Positions 1 to 8,378 of a stretch of DNA of 64,000 bases are shown here, in pieces. The stretch spans positions 2,666,001 to 2,730,000 of the forward strand of contig NZ_CP113059.1 of assembly GCF_026625705.1 (NCBI RefSeq). The letters are read 5' to 3'. A program made the translations under genes and the position numbers. The DNA is from Pedobacter sp. SL55 (GTDB lineage: Bacteria > Bacteroidota > Bacteroidia > Sphingobacteriales > Sphingobacteriaceae). The notes under the pieces are model-generated. The model did not search any database and was not told the DNA's origin. It saw only the letters and a program-made list of their open reading frames with translations. Positions within the stretch are counted from its first letter, which is position 1. The number at the start of each line of letters is the position of its first letter.

Positions 1-166
1 TCACGAAAACAGGAACACCAAACCTTAGCATAGAATCTAGCAAGTTAGCCAACTGCCAAGAAGCAAAGCTGATTTTATTAAATTTGAGCACAAATGGAGC
101 GGTAACGTGCAATACAATTACTGCAAAGGTAGCTATGTTTCTTAAGTTGCTGATGTAGTTTTTCAA
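1..166 (-). CDS. Acyltransferase 3 family protein, N-terminal fragment (runs off the window)
   Basis: An open minus-strand frame enters from the left edge and begins near 166 with a TTG codon (no ATG is available). The roughly 55 visible residues contain NLRNIATFAVIVLH and RFGVPVFV, which resemble the first membrane helix and the following loop of the acyltransferase 3 family (integral membrane O-acyltransferases acting on sugars or peptidoglycan). A Bacteroidota-type promoter lies immediately upstream. Only the first helix is visible, so the substrate cannot be guessed. The TTG start is inferred from the promoter position; the family call rests on a short stretch. Confidence 0.6.
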   Translation of the reverse strand, partial: MKNYISNLRNIATFAVIVLHVTAPFVLKFNKISFASWQLANLLDSMLRFGVPVFV

Positions 167-182
167 CGATTTTACTTTGTGG

Positions 183-209
183 CAAAAGTAAGGATAATTT
201 GCCTGCCAA
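183..209 (-). promoter_or_regulatory. Putative sigma-A promoter of the acyltransferase gene
   Basis: On the minus strand TACTTTTG (183-190) matches the Bacteroidota -7 consensus TAnnTTTG. A TTG at 207-209, 16 bp further upstream, can serve as the -33 element. It lies about 17 bp before the proposed TTG start. Confidence 0.4.
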
Positions 210-210
210 T

Positions 211-441
211 ATTTGAAAAGCGGCATTAAGCCCTTTCAAAATTTATGTTTTTCTTTGAAGTTGATTTTACCGCAAAGTTTTTTAAGTATCGCTAAGAACG
301 CGAAGTGTTGTAACGTAGTTTGTGTATTTGAAAAGCGACAAGTAAATCTTTTCGAAATTTAAGTTCTTGTTTGTAGTTGGCTTTACCGCAAAGTTTTTTA
401 AGTATCGCTAAGAACGTAAAGTCTTGTAACGCAGTTTGTGT
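211..441. repeat. Tandem direct repeat, two ~115-bp units
   Basis: Two adjacent units (about 211-325 and 326-441) start with ATTTGAAAAGCG and share a long block beginning ACCGCAAAGTTTTTTAAG and ending near TTTGTGT, with scattered substitutions. No ORF is supported here. This looks like a duplicated intergenic repeat; no function is visible. Confidence 0.7.
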
Positions 442-485
442 TTAAATAAGCCCTAAGGATATAAGGTGTTGAAGAGTACAGAGCG

Positions 486-532
486 AAAAAAAGCAGGGCT
501 TACATTGTTTAGATGTTACAGCCCTGCTTTTT
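486..532 (-). terminator. Rho-independent terminator downstream of accD
   Basis: Inverted arms AAGCAGGGCT (491-500) and AGCCCTGCTT (520-529) are flanked by A/T runs, so on the minus strand the hairpin is followed by a T-run. It sits 67 bp past the accD stop. Confidence 0.7.
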
Positions 533-598
533 AATTATCAGTTGGTAGTTATCAGTTGACAGTTCAATTTAACAATTAAACAGTTTAACAATTAACCC

Positions 599-1444
599 TT
601 AATTCTTCATCATTTTCAAGAAAGTAGCCAACTTAGCTTTCATTTCTCTGCGGTCTACAATAAAATCTAAGAAACCGTGTTCCAATACAAACTCCGAAGT
701 TTGAAAGCCTTTAGGCAAATCTTTTTTAATGGTTTCTTTAATTACACGAGGACCAGCGAAGCCAATCAGTGCTCCAGGTTCAGCAATATTAATATCGCCC
801 AGCATAGCATACGAAGCTGTTACGCCACCCGTAGTTGGGTCGGTTAATAAAGAGATATAAGGGATTTTCGCCTGGTTTAACAAAGCTAGTTTTGCCGATG
901 TTTTAGCCATTTGCATTAAAGAAAATGCAGCTTCCATCATACGTGCACCACCAGATTTAGAAATCATTAAGAAAGGGATTTTCTTTTTCAAGCTGTAATC
1001 GATAGATCTAGCGATTTTTTCGCCCACTACCGAGCCCATAGAACCACCAATAAAATTGAAATCCATACAGGCAATTACAATATCTTCGCCATCTATTTTA
1101 CCATAAGCAGAACGGATAGCATCTTTTAAACCTGTTTTTTTAGTGGTTTCGATAATCCTATCGGTATAAGGTTTGCTATCTATAAAGTGTAACGGGTCGC
1201 CAGAAGTTAAATTTTCATCAAGCTCTGTAAACTCGTTGTTATCAAAAAGTACGTGGAAATATTCTTTTGAACCTACGCGTAGGTGGTAGTTGCAGTATTG
1301 GCAAACCCACTTGCTTTCTTGAAGGTCGGCACTGTGAAGGGCTTTTTTACAGCTCGGACACTTGTTCCATAAGCCATCTGGAGCCTCTTTCTTTTCGTCG
1401 GTACTAGTGCTAATTCCTTTTTTCTCTCTTTTAAACCAAGACAT
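599..1444 (-). CDS. accD: Acetyl-CoA carboxylase carboxyltransferase subunit beta
   Basis: AccD with AccA forms the carboxyltransferase that moves the carboxyl group from biotin to acetyl-CoA, giving malonyl-CoA for fatty-acid synthesis in the cytoplasm. The 281-residue length is normal. The N-terminal zinc ribbon is visible as C29-x2-C32 and C48-x2-C51, and the crotonase-like core carries the [11 protein letters not shown] and SGGARMMEA stretches, which bind acyl-CoA. The start is the ATG at 1444; there is no competing upstream start. It appears monocistronic, ending in the hairpin at 486-532. Confidence 0.97.
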   Translation of the reverse strand: MSWFKREKKGISTSTDEKKEAPDGLWNKCPSCKKALHSADLQESKWVCQYCNYHLRVGSKEYFHVLFDNNEFTELDENLTSGDPLHFIDSKPYTDRIIETTKKTGLKDAIRSAYGKIDGEDIVIACMDFNFIGGSMGSVVGEKIARSIDYSLKKKIPFLMISKSGGARMMEAAFSLMQMAKTSAKLALLNQAKIPYISLLTDPTTGGVTASYAMLGDINIAEPGALIGFAGPRVIKETIKKDLPKGFQTSEFVLEHGFLDFIVDRREMKAKLATFLKMMKN

Positions 1445-1878
1445 GTGTATTTTTTAAAAATGCGACTACAAAGAAACGAAAAAAAAATTAACGCAAAGTG
1501 TTTTTAGGTACTAGGTATTAGTGGTCAGGGATTAGGTATTAGTGGTAGGGTTTAAAATGCAAGTGCTGTGCACAGGTTTAAGTTCCCGATGCGGTATTAG
1601 CTTTAACCAACCTTTAGCAAATGGGATAGAGGTTGGTCAAAGTTGTTAGTAGCAGAGGTTGGTGTTTATTAAACCCGATTGCAGTGTATCCCGATTTTCA
1701 TCGGGAGAAACGAAAAGCGGGACTAGCGGAACGTTTGGAAAACTGAAAGTGCTTTCTAAGGAAATAACCAACTATCAGTTATCAGTAACCAATTATCAAT
1801 TATCAATAATCAAATCTCAATAACCAATAACCAATAACCAATTAACCAAATGAACCAAAGCTAATGCTTAGTGTATAA
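1445..1878. other. Intergenic region with low-complexity and dispersed repeats
   Basis: No coding frame is supported. It holds short tandem motifs of the GGTATTAGTGGTC type (1507-1548), a long dispersed repeat copy (1548-1584), a small hairpin TCCCGATtttcATCGGGA (1689-1706), and an ATCAATTATCAAT/CAATAACCAATAACC microsatellite-like tract (1768-1850). Such tracts recur before several other genes in the window. Confidence 0.6.
1548..1584 (+). repeat. Dispersed repeat copy 1
   Basis: A 37-bp stretch beginning GGGTTTAAAATGCAA and containing TGTGCACAGGT reappears on the opposite strand at 35565-35601 with about 34 of 37 positions identical. Both copies are intergenic. Confidence 0.75.
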
Positions 1879-1908
1879 TTGACAATAAGTAAAATTTGAT
1901 TACATTTG
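1879..1908 (+). promoter_or_regulatory. Promoter of the FBP aldolase gene
   Basis: TTG (1879-1881), a 19-bp spacer and TACATTTG (1901-1908) match the Bacteroidota vegetative promoter. This leaves a leader of roughly 60 nt before the ATG at 1974. Confidence 0.65.
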
Positions 1909-1973
1909 TAAGAGAACACAAGTTGTTAGATTAATTTTCCTAACTTCGAAACAATAATAAAACTAAATATAAA

Positions 1974-3053
1974 ATGAGTTTAAAAGGCTACAAAGGCGTA
2001 ATTCATGGTGCTGCAGTACAAGAACTGTTTGAGCAGGCCAAAAAACATCAATTTGCACTTCCAGCAGTAAACGTAACAGGAACCAATACGATTAATGCGG
2101 TAATGGAAACGGCAAAGGCGGTAAATTCGCCAGTAATTATTCAATTATCTAATGGTGGTGCACAGTTTTATGCTGGTAAAACCTTAAATAACGATAACCT
2201 ACAAGCTTGCGTTTTAGGAGCTGTTTCGGCTGCTAAGCACGTACATTTATTGGCAGAGCACTATGGTGTAGCAGTAATTTTGCATACAGACCATGCTGCT
2301 AAAAAGTTATTACCTTGGATTGATGGTTTGTTAGACCACGGCGAAAAGTTCTTTGCCGAAACGGGTAAACCTTTGTTCTCGTCGCACATGTTGGATCTTT
2401 CTGAAGAGCCGATCGAAGAAAACATCGAAATTTCTGCAAAGTACCTAGAGCGTATGAAAAAACTAGGTATGACGATAGAGATTGAGTTAGGTGTTACTGG
2501 TGGCGAAGAAGATGGTGTAGATAACAGTGATGTGGATAGTTCGAAATTATACACACAACCAAGTGAAGTAGCTTACGCTTACGAAGAATTAAGCAAAGTG
2601 AGCGATCAGTTTACGGTTGCTGCTGCTTTTGGTAATGTACATGGTGTTTATAAACCGGGTAACGTGAAATTGCAACCAATTATTTTGAAAAACTCTCAAG
2701 ATTTTATCAAAGAGAAATATGGCTTAACTGCTGAAAAACCAATCAATTTCGTTTTCCACGGTGGTTCTGGTTCTTCGCAAGAAGAAATTAGAGAAGCAAT
2801 TTCTTACGGCGCTATTAAAATGAACATTGATACAGATTTGCAATGGGCATTTTGGGATGGTATTTTAGGTTTCTACAAAAAGAACGAAGCTTATTTGCAA
2901 GGGCAAATTGGTAACCCTGATGGCGAAGATAAACCGAACAAGAAATTCTACGATCCACGTGTTTGGTTACGTAAATCGGAAGAAGCGTTTGTGGCTCGTT
3001 TAAAAGTAGCTTTCGAAGATTTGAACTGTGTTAACGCAAATGATAAACTGTAA
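1974..3053 (+). CDS. fbaA: Class II fructose-bisphosphate aldolase
   Basis: Zinc-dependent aldolase that interconverts fructose 1,6-bisphosphate with dihydroxyacetone phosphate and glyceraldehyde 3-phosphate in glycolysis and gluconeogenesis. At 359 residues it has the length of the E. coli FbaA-type (class IIa) enzymes. The metal-binding HTDHAAK motif is at residues 104-110, with further metal and phosphate sites in NVHGVY and FHGGSGSS. The start ATG follows a clear promoter, and a strong hairpin terminator follows the stop, so it is a single-gene unit. The overlapping minus-strand frame at 2261-2554 is a shadow. Confidence 0.97.
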   Translation: MSLKGYKGVIHGAAVQELFEQAKKHQFALPAVNVTGTNTINAVMETAKAVNSPVIIQLSNGGAQFYAGKTLNNDNLQACVLGAVSAAKHVHLLAEHYGVAVILHTDHAAKKLLPWIDGLLDHGEKFFAETGKPLFSSHMLDLSEEPIEENIEISAKYLERMKKLGMTIEIELGVTGGEEDGVDNSDVDSSKLYTQPSEVAYAYEELSKVSDQFTVAAAFGNVHGVYKPGNVKLQPIILKNSQDFIKEKYGLTAEKPINFVFHGGSGSSQEEIREAISYGAIKMNIDTDLQWAFWDGILGFYKKNEAYLQGQIGNPDGEDKPNKKFYDPRVWLRKSEEAFVARLKVAFEDLNCVNANDKL

Positions 3054-3080
3054 GATTTAAAATCTTTGACTAGTCATAGT

Positions 3081-3121
3081 GCATAAAAAAGCTGAGCAAT
3101 ATTTGCTCAGCTTTTTTATGC
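3081..3121 (+). terminator. Terminator of the FBP aldolase gene
   Basis: Perfect 19-bp arms (3081-3099 and 3103-3121) with core GCTGAGCAA/TTGCTCAGC and a loop of TAT. A/T tracts on both sides make it potentially bidirectional. Confidence 0.85.
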
Positions 3122-3130
3122 ACTCTATTT

Positions 3131-3212
3131 TCGTCATTGCGAGGTACGAAGCAATCTTAAAGTAAGTTAAATTATTAAGTGTTCTAGATTGCTTCGTACC
3201 TCGCAATGACGA
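3131..3212. repeat. Palindromic REP-like repeat (family a)
   Basis: A perfect 27-bp inverted repeat, arms 3131-3157 and 3186-3212, core CATTGCGAGGTACGAAGCAA, separated by 28 bp. A diverged single arm of the same family lies at 45559-45585. This is a dispersed intergenic palindrome and not a gene. Confidence 0.8.
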
Positions 3213-3266
3213 TAAGAACTAAACATTCCCGATAATTCCGTAAATTTCTCTTCTAAAACTTACATC

Positions 3267-3749
3267 ATGAGCACAAAAAGTAAAGTGGGGTTATTCGAAC
3301 GTTTTGCTAACGCAGCTACAAAATTTACAGGAAGTTCGCCAGCTTTTATTGCAGCGGTAGCGATTGTGGTAATTTGGGCAATTACTGGCCCTGTATTTAA
3401 TTATTCTGAAACTTGGCAGTTGGTTATCAATACGGGCACCACTATTATTACCTTTTTAATGGTTTTTTTAATTCAAAAGGCGCAAAATAAAGATGGGAAA
3501 GCCATTCAGTTGAAGTTGAATGAGCTGATTGCTTCGCACGAAAAGGCAAGTAATAGAATGGTAGATATTGAGGATTTAACAGAGGAAGAATTAGATCAGT
3601 TCCATAAGTTTTATGCTACTTTGGCCAAGCTAGCCGATGAAGAGGCTGATATTCATCAATCGCACTCTATTGATGTAGCTAAGAAACTGCATCGCCAAAA
3701 GATGATTAAAATGATAAAAGAAGTGGTAAATGATGAGCCGAAAGAATGA
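3267..3749 (+). CDS. Low-affinity iron permease family membrane protein
   Basis: A 160-residue protein with two hydrophobic segments (about residues 24-45 and 52-70) followed by a charged C-terminal helix region. The pattern SSPAFIAA, WAITGPVF and INTGTTIITFLMVFLIQ resembles the low-affinity iron permease family (Fet4-like, PF04120). Transport of iron is a family label rather than something shown by metal-binding residues here. It stands alone between two repeat-rich gaps. Confidence 0.75.
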   Translation: MSTKSKVGLFERFANAATKFTGSSPAFIAAVAIVVIWAITGPVFNYSETWQLVINTGTTIITFLMVFLIQKAQNKDGKAIQLKLNELIASHEKASNRMVDIEDLTEEELDQFHKFYATLAKLADEEADIHQSHSIDVAKKLHRQKMIKMIKEVVNDEPKE

Positions 3750-3808
3750 GTTTTGGTTATTGTTAATTCCGCCAAATCCATTAAGTAAGTGTAAATCTGT
3801 TTATCTAC

Positions 3809-3892
3809 CGTCATTCCCGCATAGGCGGGAATCTTAAAGCGATAATAATTATGTTTTTCGCATTAGGCTACCCAATCGAGTTGGGTATGACG
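3809..3892. repeat. REP-like repeats (family b)
   Basis: CGTCATTCCCGC followed by GGCGGGAATC (3809-3833) forms a short hairpin. A second hairpin, ACCCAATCGAGTTGGGT (about 3870-3886), ends in ATGACGCA. A similar composite is at 5621-5703. This is dispersed intergenic repeat DNA. Confidence 0.65.
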
Positions 3893-3919
3893 CATAGATG
3901 AATGGTTAATTAACAATAT

Positions 3920-4840
3920 TCAATTAATTACTCCAAAATCCTCTGCTATCAACTCCTTACTAACTGCAGCGCCAGCCATGTTACCGCCATAAACAGCATT
4001 GGCTACCGAGCGCATTGGGCTCGTGTTATCCCCAGCGGCAAATACGCCATCTAAAGTAGTTTTTTGCATCATATCTACTTTAAGCATTCCCATTTCTGTG
4101 AGTTCGCAGCCTAAACTTTGCGGAATATCACTATGTTGAACGAATGGTATTTTAGCGTATAGTGCATCTAAGTTTTGAGAACTACCATCAGTAAACACCA
4201 ACTCTTGGATTTGTCCATTGTTGTGAGCAATTTTAACAATTTCTTTTTCTACCACGTGGATATTTCTACTCGCTAATATATTGGTTTGCTCTGCGTTTAA
4301 GGTTGATTTTCCGTTGGTATAAATCGTAAGGTCTTTGGTCCAGTTCCAAAGCAGTTTGCCAAATTCGTAGGCCATATCGCCATTGGCAAATAAGCCTGTT
4401 TTTAGGTGGCGAACTTCGTATCCGTGGCAGTACGGACAGTGGATTGCACTGATACCCCAACATTCCGCAAACCCTTCTATATTGGGCATTTGGTCTTTAA
4501 TTCCAGTGCCAAAAATCAGTTTTCTGCCCTTAAAAATCAATCCATTTTGTGTGGTAATTTCGAAACCCTTGGCACTTTTTTCTCCTTTAATGGCAATATC
4601 ATTTAAGAAACTAACAGTTTTATAATTAGCAACCTGTGCTTTAGCTAGCTCCGAAATTTCTTTAGGTGTTTTACCATCCTGCGTTAAGAAGTTATGCGAA
4701 TGCGGTGTTTGCTTATTGCAAGGGTTAACACCGTCAATTACTAAAACTTTTTTTAGTGCTCTACCTAAAGCCATTGCTGCAGATAAGCCTGTGTAGCTGC
4801 CACCAATAATGATTACATCGTACTCTTGTTGATTTGCCAT
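3920..4840 (-). CDS. FAD/NAD(P)-dependent oxidoreductase, thioredoxin reductase-like
   Basis: A 306-residue two-domain flavoprotein. The FAD-binding glycine motif IIGGSYTG is at residues 11-18, a redox dithiol C135-P-Y-C138 followed by HGYE sits in the position used by thioredoxin reductases, and the C-terminal FAD motif GVFAAGDN is present. The CPYCHGYE form rather than CATCDG suggests it reduces something other than classical thioredoxin. The start ATG at 4840 gives the usual short N-terminus. It is followed at a distance by an unrelated gene and no operon is evident. Confidence 0.85.
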   Translation of the reverse strand: MANQQEYDVIIIGGSYTGLSAAMALGRALKKVLVIDGVNPCNKQTPHSHNFLTQDGKTPKEISELAKAQVANYKTVSFLNDIAIKGEKSAKGFEITTQNGLIFKGRKLIFGTGIKDQMPNIEGFAECWGISAIHCPYCHGYEVRHLKTGLFANGDMAYEFGKLLWNWTKDLTIYTNGKSTLNAEQTNILASRNIHVVEKEIVKIAHNNGQIQELVFTDGSSQNLDALYAKIPFVQHSDIPQSLGCELTEMGMLKVDMMQKTTLDGVFAAGDNTSPMRSVANAVYGGNMAGAAVSKELIAEDFGVIN

Positions 4841-4925
4841 ATTCTGTTCAATCGTGTTGTGCTAAAGTACGGCATATTTTTTTAATTGCAATATTGTTGC
4901 GTTTATTCTTTCGGAAGAATGACAA

Positions 4926-5549
4926 TTACACTTCGTTCATCAGTTTTTGGAATTGTTCTACAAATTGTCCTACATGGTAGCCGTCGGCCAAGCCATGATG
5001 GATGTGAACCGAAATAGGCATTGTTTTAACACCATCTTTATCAGTTAATTTACCGAAAGATATTTTTGGACAGCTATCTGGAAACGTGAAACTATGGGCA
5101 TGAGATAGAGAAGTAAAATCTACCCAAGGAATAGCTGAAAAGTGTATTTCGCTACCACCTGGTTGCGATGGTGTTAAGCCTTCGGTAGTTTGCACCAGTT
5201 TTATCGCTTTTTGCGCATCGGCGATGAAGATGTTTTCATCAGTATGGTAATTGAAGTAAGCAAAGCCAAAAGTACCGTTCGGGCGGTTAATGGTAGTAGA
5301 AACACTTGCTTGTTCGTGAAGAATTACCTCGTTATCCAAAATGCGATAACGAAATTCTTCGATAGCATTTGCTGCTTTTAGAGCTCTAAATAAGTAGTGC
5401 AAAAAGAATGATTTATTTGCTGCTTTGGCATTTGCGTGGGCTTTGGTGCAATTGATGTGAACTACAACACCAAAAAAAGGTTCTTCAAATTTGCTGAAGA
5501 GTTTAAAGTGGTCTTTGCGTTTCCAAGTGTTTATGTTGATTTTTTTCAT
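4926..5549 (-). CDS. Chloramphenicol acetyltransferase-like protein (CatA family)
   Basis: About 207 residues with the CAT fold signature: the catalytic histidine motif HHGLADG at about residues 184-190 and the typical N-terminus with INTWKRKDHF. CatA enzymes O-acetylate chloramphenicol using acetyl-CoA, but many chromosomal Bacteroidota homologues have no proven resistance role. I chose the ATG at 5549 over the longer frame from 5576 because family members start with MKxIxxxxWxR, and the extra nine residues come from a dispersed repeat. Confidence 0.8.
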   Translation of the reverse strand: MKKININTWKRKDHFKLFSKFEEPFFGVVVHINCTKAHANAKAANKSFFLHYLFRALKAANAIEEFRYRILDNEVILHEQASVSTTINRPNGTFGFAYFNYHTDENIFIADAQKAIKLVQTTEGLTPSQPGGSEIHFSAIPWVDFTSLSHAHSFTFPDSCPKISFGKLTDKDGVKTMPISVHIHHGLADGYHVGQFVEQFQKLMNEV

Positions 5550-5556
5550 GTTTCTT

Positions 5557-5779
5557 AGGTTTAGCCACAGATGCACAGATGAATTATTTTAAATGAATTA
5601 GTGTATTCGTCAAATCTTTGCGTCATTCCCGCGTAGGCGGGAATCGTAATGCGAAATCTATACTTGCAGCTTTAAGATCCCAGACTAAATCTGGGATGAC
5701 GCACTAGGAGCAGATCTACAACAAAGGAATAATCTAGGTTTAGCCAAAGATGCACATATGAATTATTTTAAATGAATTT
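5557..5779. repeat. Composite repeat: two direct copies flanking a REP-like hairpin
   Basis: A direct repeat containing GGTTTAGCCAcAGATGCAC and ATGAATTATTTTAAATGAAT occurs at 5557-5600 and again at 5736-5779. It brackets a family-b palindrome (5621-5645) and the hairpin CCCAGAcTAAATCTGGG (5679-5695). Related pieces occur near 38860 and 59205. Confidence 0.7.
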
Positions 5780-5811
5780 TAGTCGTTAAATCTGTGTATC
5801 TGTGGCAAATG

Positions 5812-6498
5812 TCATAACAATGGGATAATTTGATCAATACTGCTTACCGAAACAAAATTCGGATGTTCGATAGGTGCTTCATGTATTTCGTGGATCCAAG
5901 TAGTATGGAAAGGTACTTCTATGGCAAAAGCATTTAGTGCCAATACAGGTAAAATATCCGATTTGCGTGAGTTCCCTACCATCAAAAAATGTTCGGGTTT
6001 GCAATCTAAATGATTGATGAGCTTTTGGTAATGGCGTGGCTGTTTATCGCTCATTACTTCAATATGATGGAAATATTTGGCCAAACCAGATTTTTCAAGT
6101 TTACGTTCTTGGTCTAATAAATCGCCTTTGGTGGCCATTACTAACCTGTATTTACCGTGCAGATGTTGCAGGGTTTCTTCTATGCCATCTAAAAGGATAA
6201 CAGGTTTTTGCAATAGTTTATGGCCTATTTCAAATATTTGATTGATTAAATTGCTAGCTACATTATCGCCACTCAAATTTGCTGCGGTTTCTACCATGCA
6301 AAGCATAAAACCTTTAATGCCGTAACCGTACATTTTTAGGTTTTTCATTTCGATATCGAACAAATTTTTAACTACATCATCTTGCGGTAAATTGGGAAAC
6401 AACCGAGCAAATTCTAATTCTGCCTCGCGGAAATAAGGCTCATTTTCCCATAAAGTGTCGTCGGCATCAAACGCAATGGTTTTGATTTGGTTCTTCAT
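5812..6498 (-). CDS. HAD family hydrolase
   Basis: About 228 residues of haloacid-dehalogenase superfamily type. Motif I is DADDT at residues 11-15, with D11 as nucleophile and D13 as general acid. Motif II is around VMATKGD, and a late SRKSD segment corresponds to motif IV. It is probably a small-molecule phosphatase; the substrate is unknown. The open frame extends to 6582, but the ATG at 6498 is the better start because the extension would overlap the divergent Crp/Fnr gene and does not resemble the family N-terminus. Confidence 0.85.
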   Translation of the reverse strand: MKNQIKTIAFDADDTLWENEPYFREAELEFARLFPNLPQDDVVKNLFDIEMKNLKMYGYGIKGFMLCMVETAANLSGDNVASNLINQIFEIGHKLLQKPVILLDGIEETLQHLHGKYRLVMATKGDLLDQERKLEKSGLAKYFHHIEVMSDKQPRHYQKLINHLDCKPEHFLMVGNSRKSDILPVLALNAFAIEVPFHTTWIHEIHEAPIEHPNFVSVSSIDQIIPLL

Positions 6499-6549
6499 CG
6501 TTATCTTTGTTAATGTTGCAAAGGTGTAATAAAAACCTGCACTAAAAAA

Positions 6550-6561
6550 GGACATTTGTCC
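6550..6561. promoter_or_regulatory. Possible regulator-binding palindrome in the HAD-Crp divergent region
   Basis: GGACA-TT-TGTCC lies between the two divergent genes, 24 bp before the Crp/Fnr start. A short inverted repeat there could be an autoregulatory site. The arms are only 5 bp, so chance is a real alternative. Confidence 0.3.
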
Positions 6562-6585
6562 CGAGTGATTTATGCAGCACATGTT

Positions 6586-7140
6586 ATGTTGAGAACCAAT
6601 ACCGAATTTTTATCCTATATCGAAACACTTTACGAAAGCCAGCAATTTGAAATTAGCTTGCAAAGTTTTGAGAAAGATAGTTTATTGCTTTGCCAAGGAG
6701 AGCAGAACCATCGTGTTTTTGTAATTAAAGAAGGAATAGCCAAATGTTTTTTCTTAGAAGAAAATGGCAAAGATTATATCTTAGAATTTATGAGCAAGGG
6801 ACAAGTTTTGGGAGAAATAGAAATGATCCGTCAGATTAACTGTTTGTGTAATGTTGCTGCGCTAACCACTTTGCAAGTTTATGTTATTCCTGCTTCCGTC
6901 TTTAAACAACTTTTGGCGAACGACTTAACCCTAAATGGAATTTTATTAGCGGAACTTGCCGAGCGCATTATCAACACCAGTTCAAGAGCTTCGTTTCAGC
7001 AGCTTTACACTATAGAACATGCCTTAGCTAAGCTGCTTGATTTGCAGGAAAAGCAAGGCGTAACTATTTCTAAAGATGACATGGCCGCTTATTTGGGTAT
7101 TACCTTAAGGAGTTTGAATAGAGCTTTGAAAGGATTATAA
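6586..7140 (+). CDS. Crp/Fnr family transcriptional regulator
   Basis: 184 residues from the ATG at 6586; the longer frame from the TTG at 6556 is less likely. Residues about 25-110 form a cyclic-nucleotide-binding-type beta barrel (VFVIKEGIAKCFFLEENGKD). The C-terminal segment DDMAAYLGITLRSLNRALK is a helix-turn-helix recognition region. There is no cysteine cluster for an Fe-S group, so it is more Crp-like than Fnr-like; the ligand is unknown. It is divergent from the HAD hydrolase, which may be its target. Confidence 0.85.
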   Translation: MLRTNTEFLSYIETLYESQQFEISLQSFEKDSLLLCQGEQNHRVFVIKEGIAKCFFLEENGKDYILEFMSKGQVLGEIEMIRQINCLCNVAALTTLQVYVIPASVFKQLLANDLTLNGILLAELAERIINTSSRASFQQLYTIEHALAKLLDLQEKQGVTISKDDMAAYLGITLRSLNRALKGL

Positions 7141-7195
7141 CCTTACACAACTACCAAGACACCATGAACACCAAGATTTTTATTTTTGAGGTGCA

Positions 7196-7696
7196 TTAAG
7201 CTGATTTAGGTTTTCTCCAGTTCCAGGGTGGCGTTGGGTTATTTTCTCGCCATAAACCTATTCTCTTTTTACGTGCTTCTTGTTCTAGTTTTGCGTAGTT
7301 TTTATCTGTAGAGTATTTAGTAAAATGCCAAGCCATGCCCAGTTTAATCATTTCTTGATTAACGATTTGCTTTTTAGCGTTGGTAATGATGGCAACCAAT
7401 CGGCCGTAGCGATCTGAGTTTTGGCTATTTATTGTAACCTGCTGGCCAAAGCATAAATTAGATAGTGCAGTTTTTGCATGTGTACCAAAAGGCTGTTTAC
7501 TTCTTTTCTCCGGGCAATCGATATGCGCCAAACGTATTTTAATGGGCGTTTTTTGGTAAAGAATTTCCATGGTATCGCCATCTATTATCCGAATTACTTT
7601 GGCGGTAAATGTTCGATGTTGTAATTGTTTAGCCTTGATGTTTTGAGCGCAAACCCATGTTGGCAGCAAGAGCAGTAATGTGACTAGTCTTCCCAT
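7196..7696 (-). CDS. Secreted thermonuclease (staphylococcal nuclease-like)
   Basis: 166 residues with a signal peptide ending about residue 17 (TWVCAQ). The SNase fold is marked by IDGDT (38-42), IRLAHIDCPE (54-63) and DRYGR (95-99). These supply the conserved Arg55, Glu63 and Arg99 and the Ca-binding Asp residues, so catalysis looks intact. Probable role is extracellular or periplasmic degradation of DNA and RNA. Its start overlaps the stop of the upstream small gene by 13 bp, showing translational coupling. Confidence 0.88.
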   Translation of the reverse strand: MGRLVTLLLLLPTWVCAQNIKAKQLQHRTFTAKVIRIIDGDTMEILYQKTPIKIRLAHIDCPEKRSKQPFGTHAKTALSNLCFGQQVTINSQNSDRYGRLVAIITNAKKQIVNQEMIKLGMAWHFTKYSTDKNYAKLEQEARKKRIGLWRENNPTPPWNWRKPKSA

Positions 7697-7884
7697 TTAC
7701 ACAAGGTTTTGCCTTCTTTTTTTGCTTTGGTTAAGGTAGTTTTTACGGTTTTATAGTTGCAGTTACTTAAACCTCTACATTTAGCATCGTAGTGGTACTT
7801 TGGCGCTTTTCCACTGTCGCAAATGTATACGGTTTTATCGGTTTGGAGGGAAAGGAGAAGTAGGGGTAGGAGGAGAGGTTTCAT
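7684..7884 (-). CDS. Small secreted Cys/His protein upstream of the nuclease
   Basis: 66 residues. A hydrophobic leader (MKPLLLPLLLLSLQ) precedes YICDSGKAPKYHYDAKCRG and SNCNYKTV, then KTLCKWED. The spacing C-x8-H-x4-C-x5-C with a terminal cysteine suggests a small metal- or disulphide-stabilised domain. I recognise similar short proteins next to SNase genes in Bacteroidota but not a named function. It overlaps the nuclease gene, so the two are probably made together; it could be a cofactor or an inhibitor (inference). Confidence 0.7.
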   Translation of the reverse strand: MKPLLLPLLLLSLQTDKTVYICDSGKAPKYHYDAKCRGLSNCNYKTVKTTLTKAKKEGKTLCKWED

Positions 7885-8378
7885 GGGGTTGTTTTGAGTG
7901 GTTTTGTTTATTAATGTATTTTATCTTTTCGCTACTACAAAGTTTTAAAATGCTAACTATTGGTGTACCTTTATTTTTTGTTTTAAGAAAAACATAAATC
8001 TGTTGTTGATTTAGTGATTTTTTATTGATTCTACTAACGTGAGTTCGGGTTAAGCGTTAACCCTCTAACTTTGTCTAATTCGTATTTGACCTGTTTTCTT
8101 AGCTCGACGCCGCTGGGCTCCTACTTTTTTCATATTTATCATTTTGTTTTTACCGGTATTCAAGCTTTCGCTACGCTTAGGTTTGACCGCAAAAAGTAGC
8201 AAAAACTCTCGATTGCCTATTTTTCTTCCAAAGGAATTGCTTTGGCTTATCGTTGCGACCCGAAAAATAGGAGACCGAAAATTAGCGGAACGGAGATTTG
8301 AGAGGCTATCGTTGGCGAATAGCCTATTTCTCTTATCCCGAACTCACGTTACTAGATTTGAATCGAATGATAGTTTCA
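7885..8378. other. Intergenic gap holding a repeat-like element
   Basis: No gene is supported. Positions 8036-8350 form an inverted-repeat-bounded element described separately. The 8144-8410 plus-strand frame runs through that element and has no recognisable protein features. Confidence 0.6.
8036..8350. repeat. MITE-like element bounded by 14-bp inverted repeats
   Basis: Perfect terminal inverted repeats AACGTGAGTTCGGG (8036-8049) and CCCGAACTCACGTT (8337-8350) enclose about 287 bp. Inside are two more hairpins, CCTATTTTTC/GAAAAATAGG (8216-8225 and 8262-8271) and AGGCTAT/ATAGCCT (8302-8308 and 8318-8324). Size and architecture fit a non-autonomous mobile element or a structured repeat. No target-site duplication is obvious. 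Confidence 0.5.
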
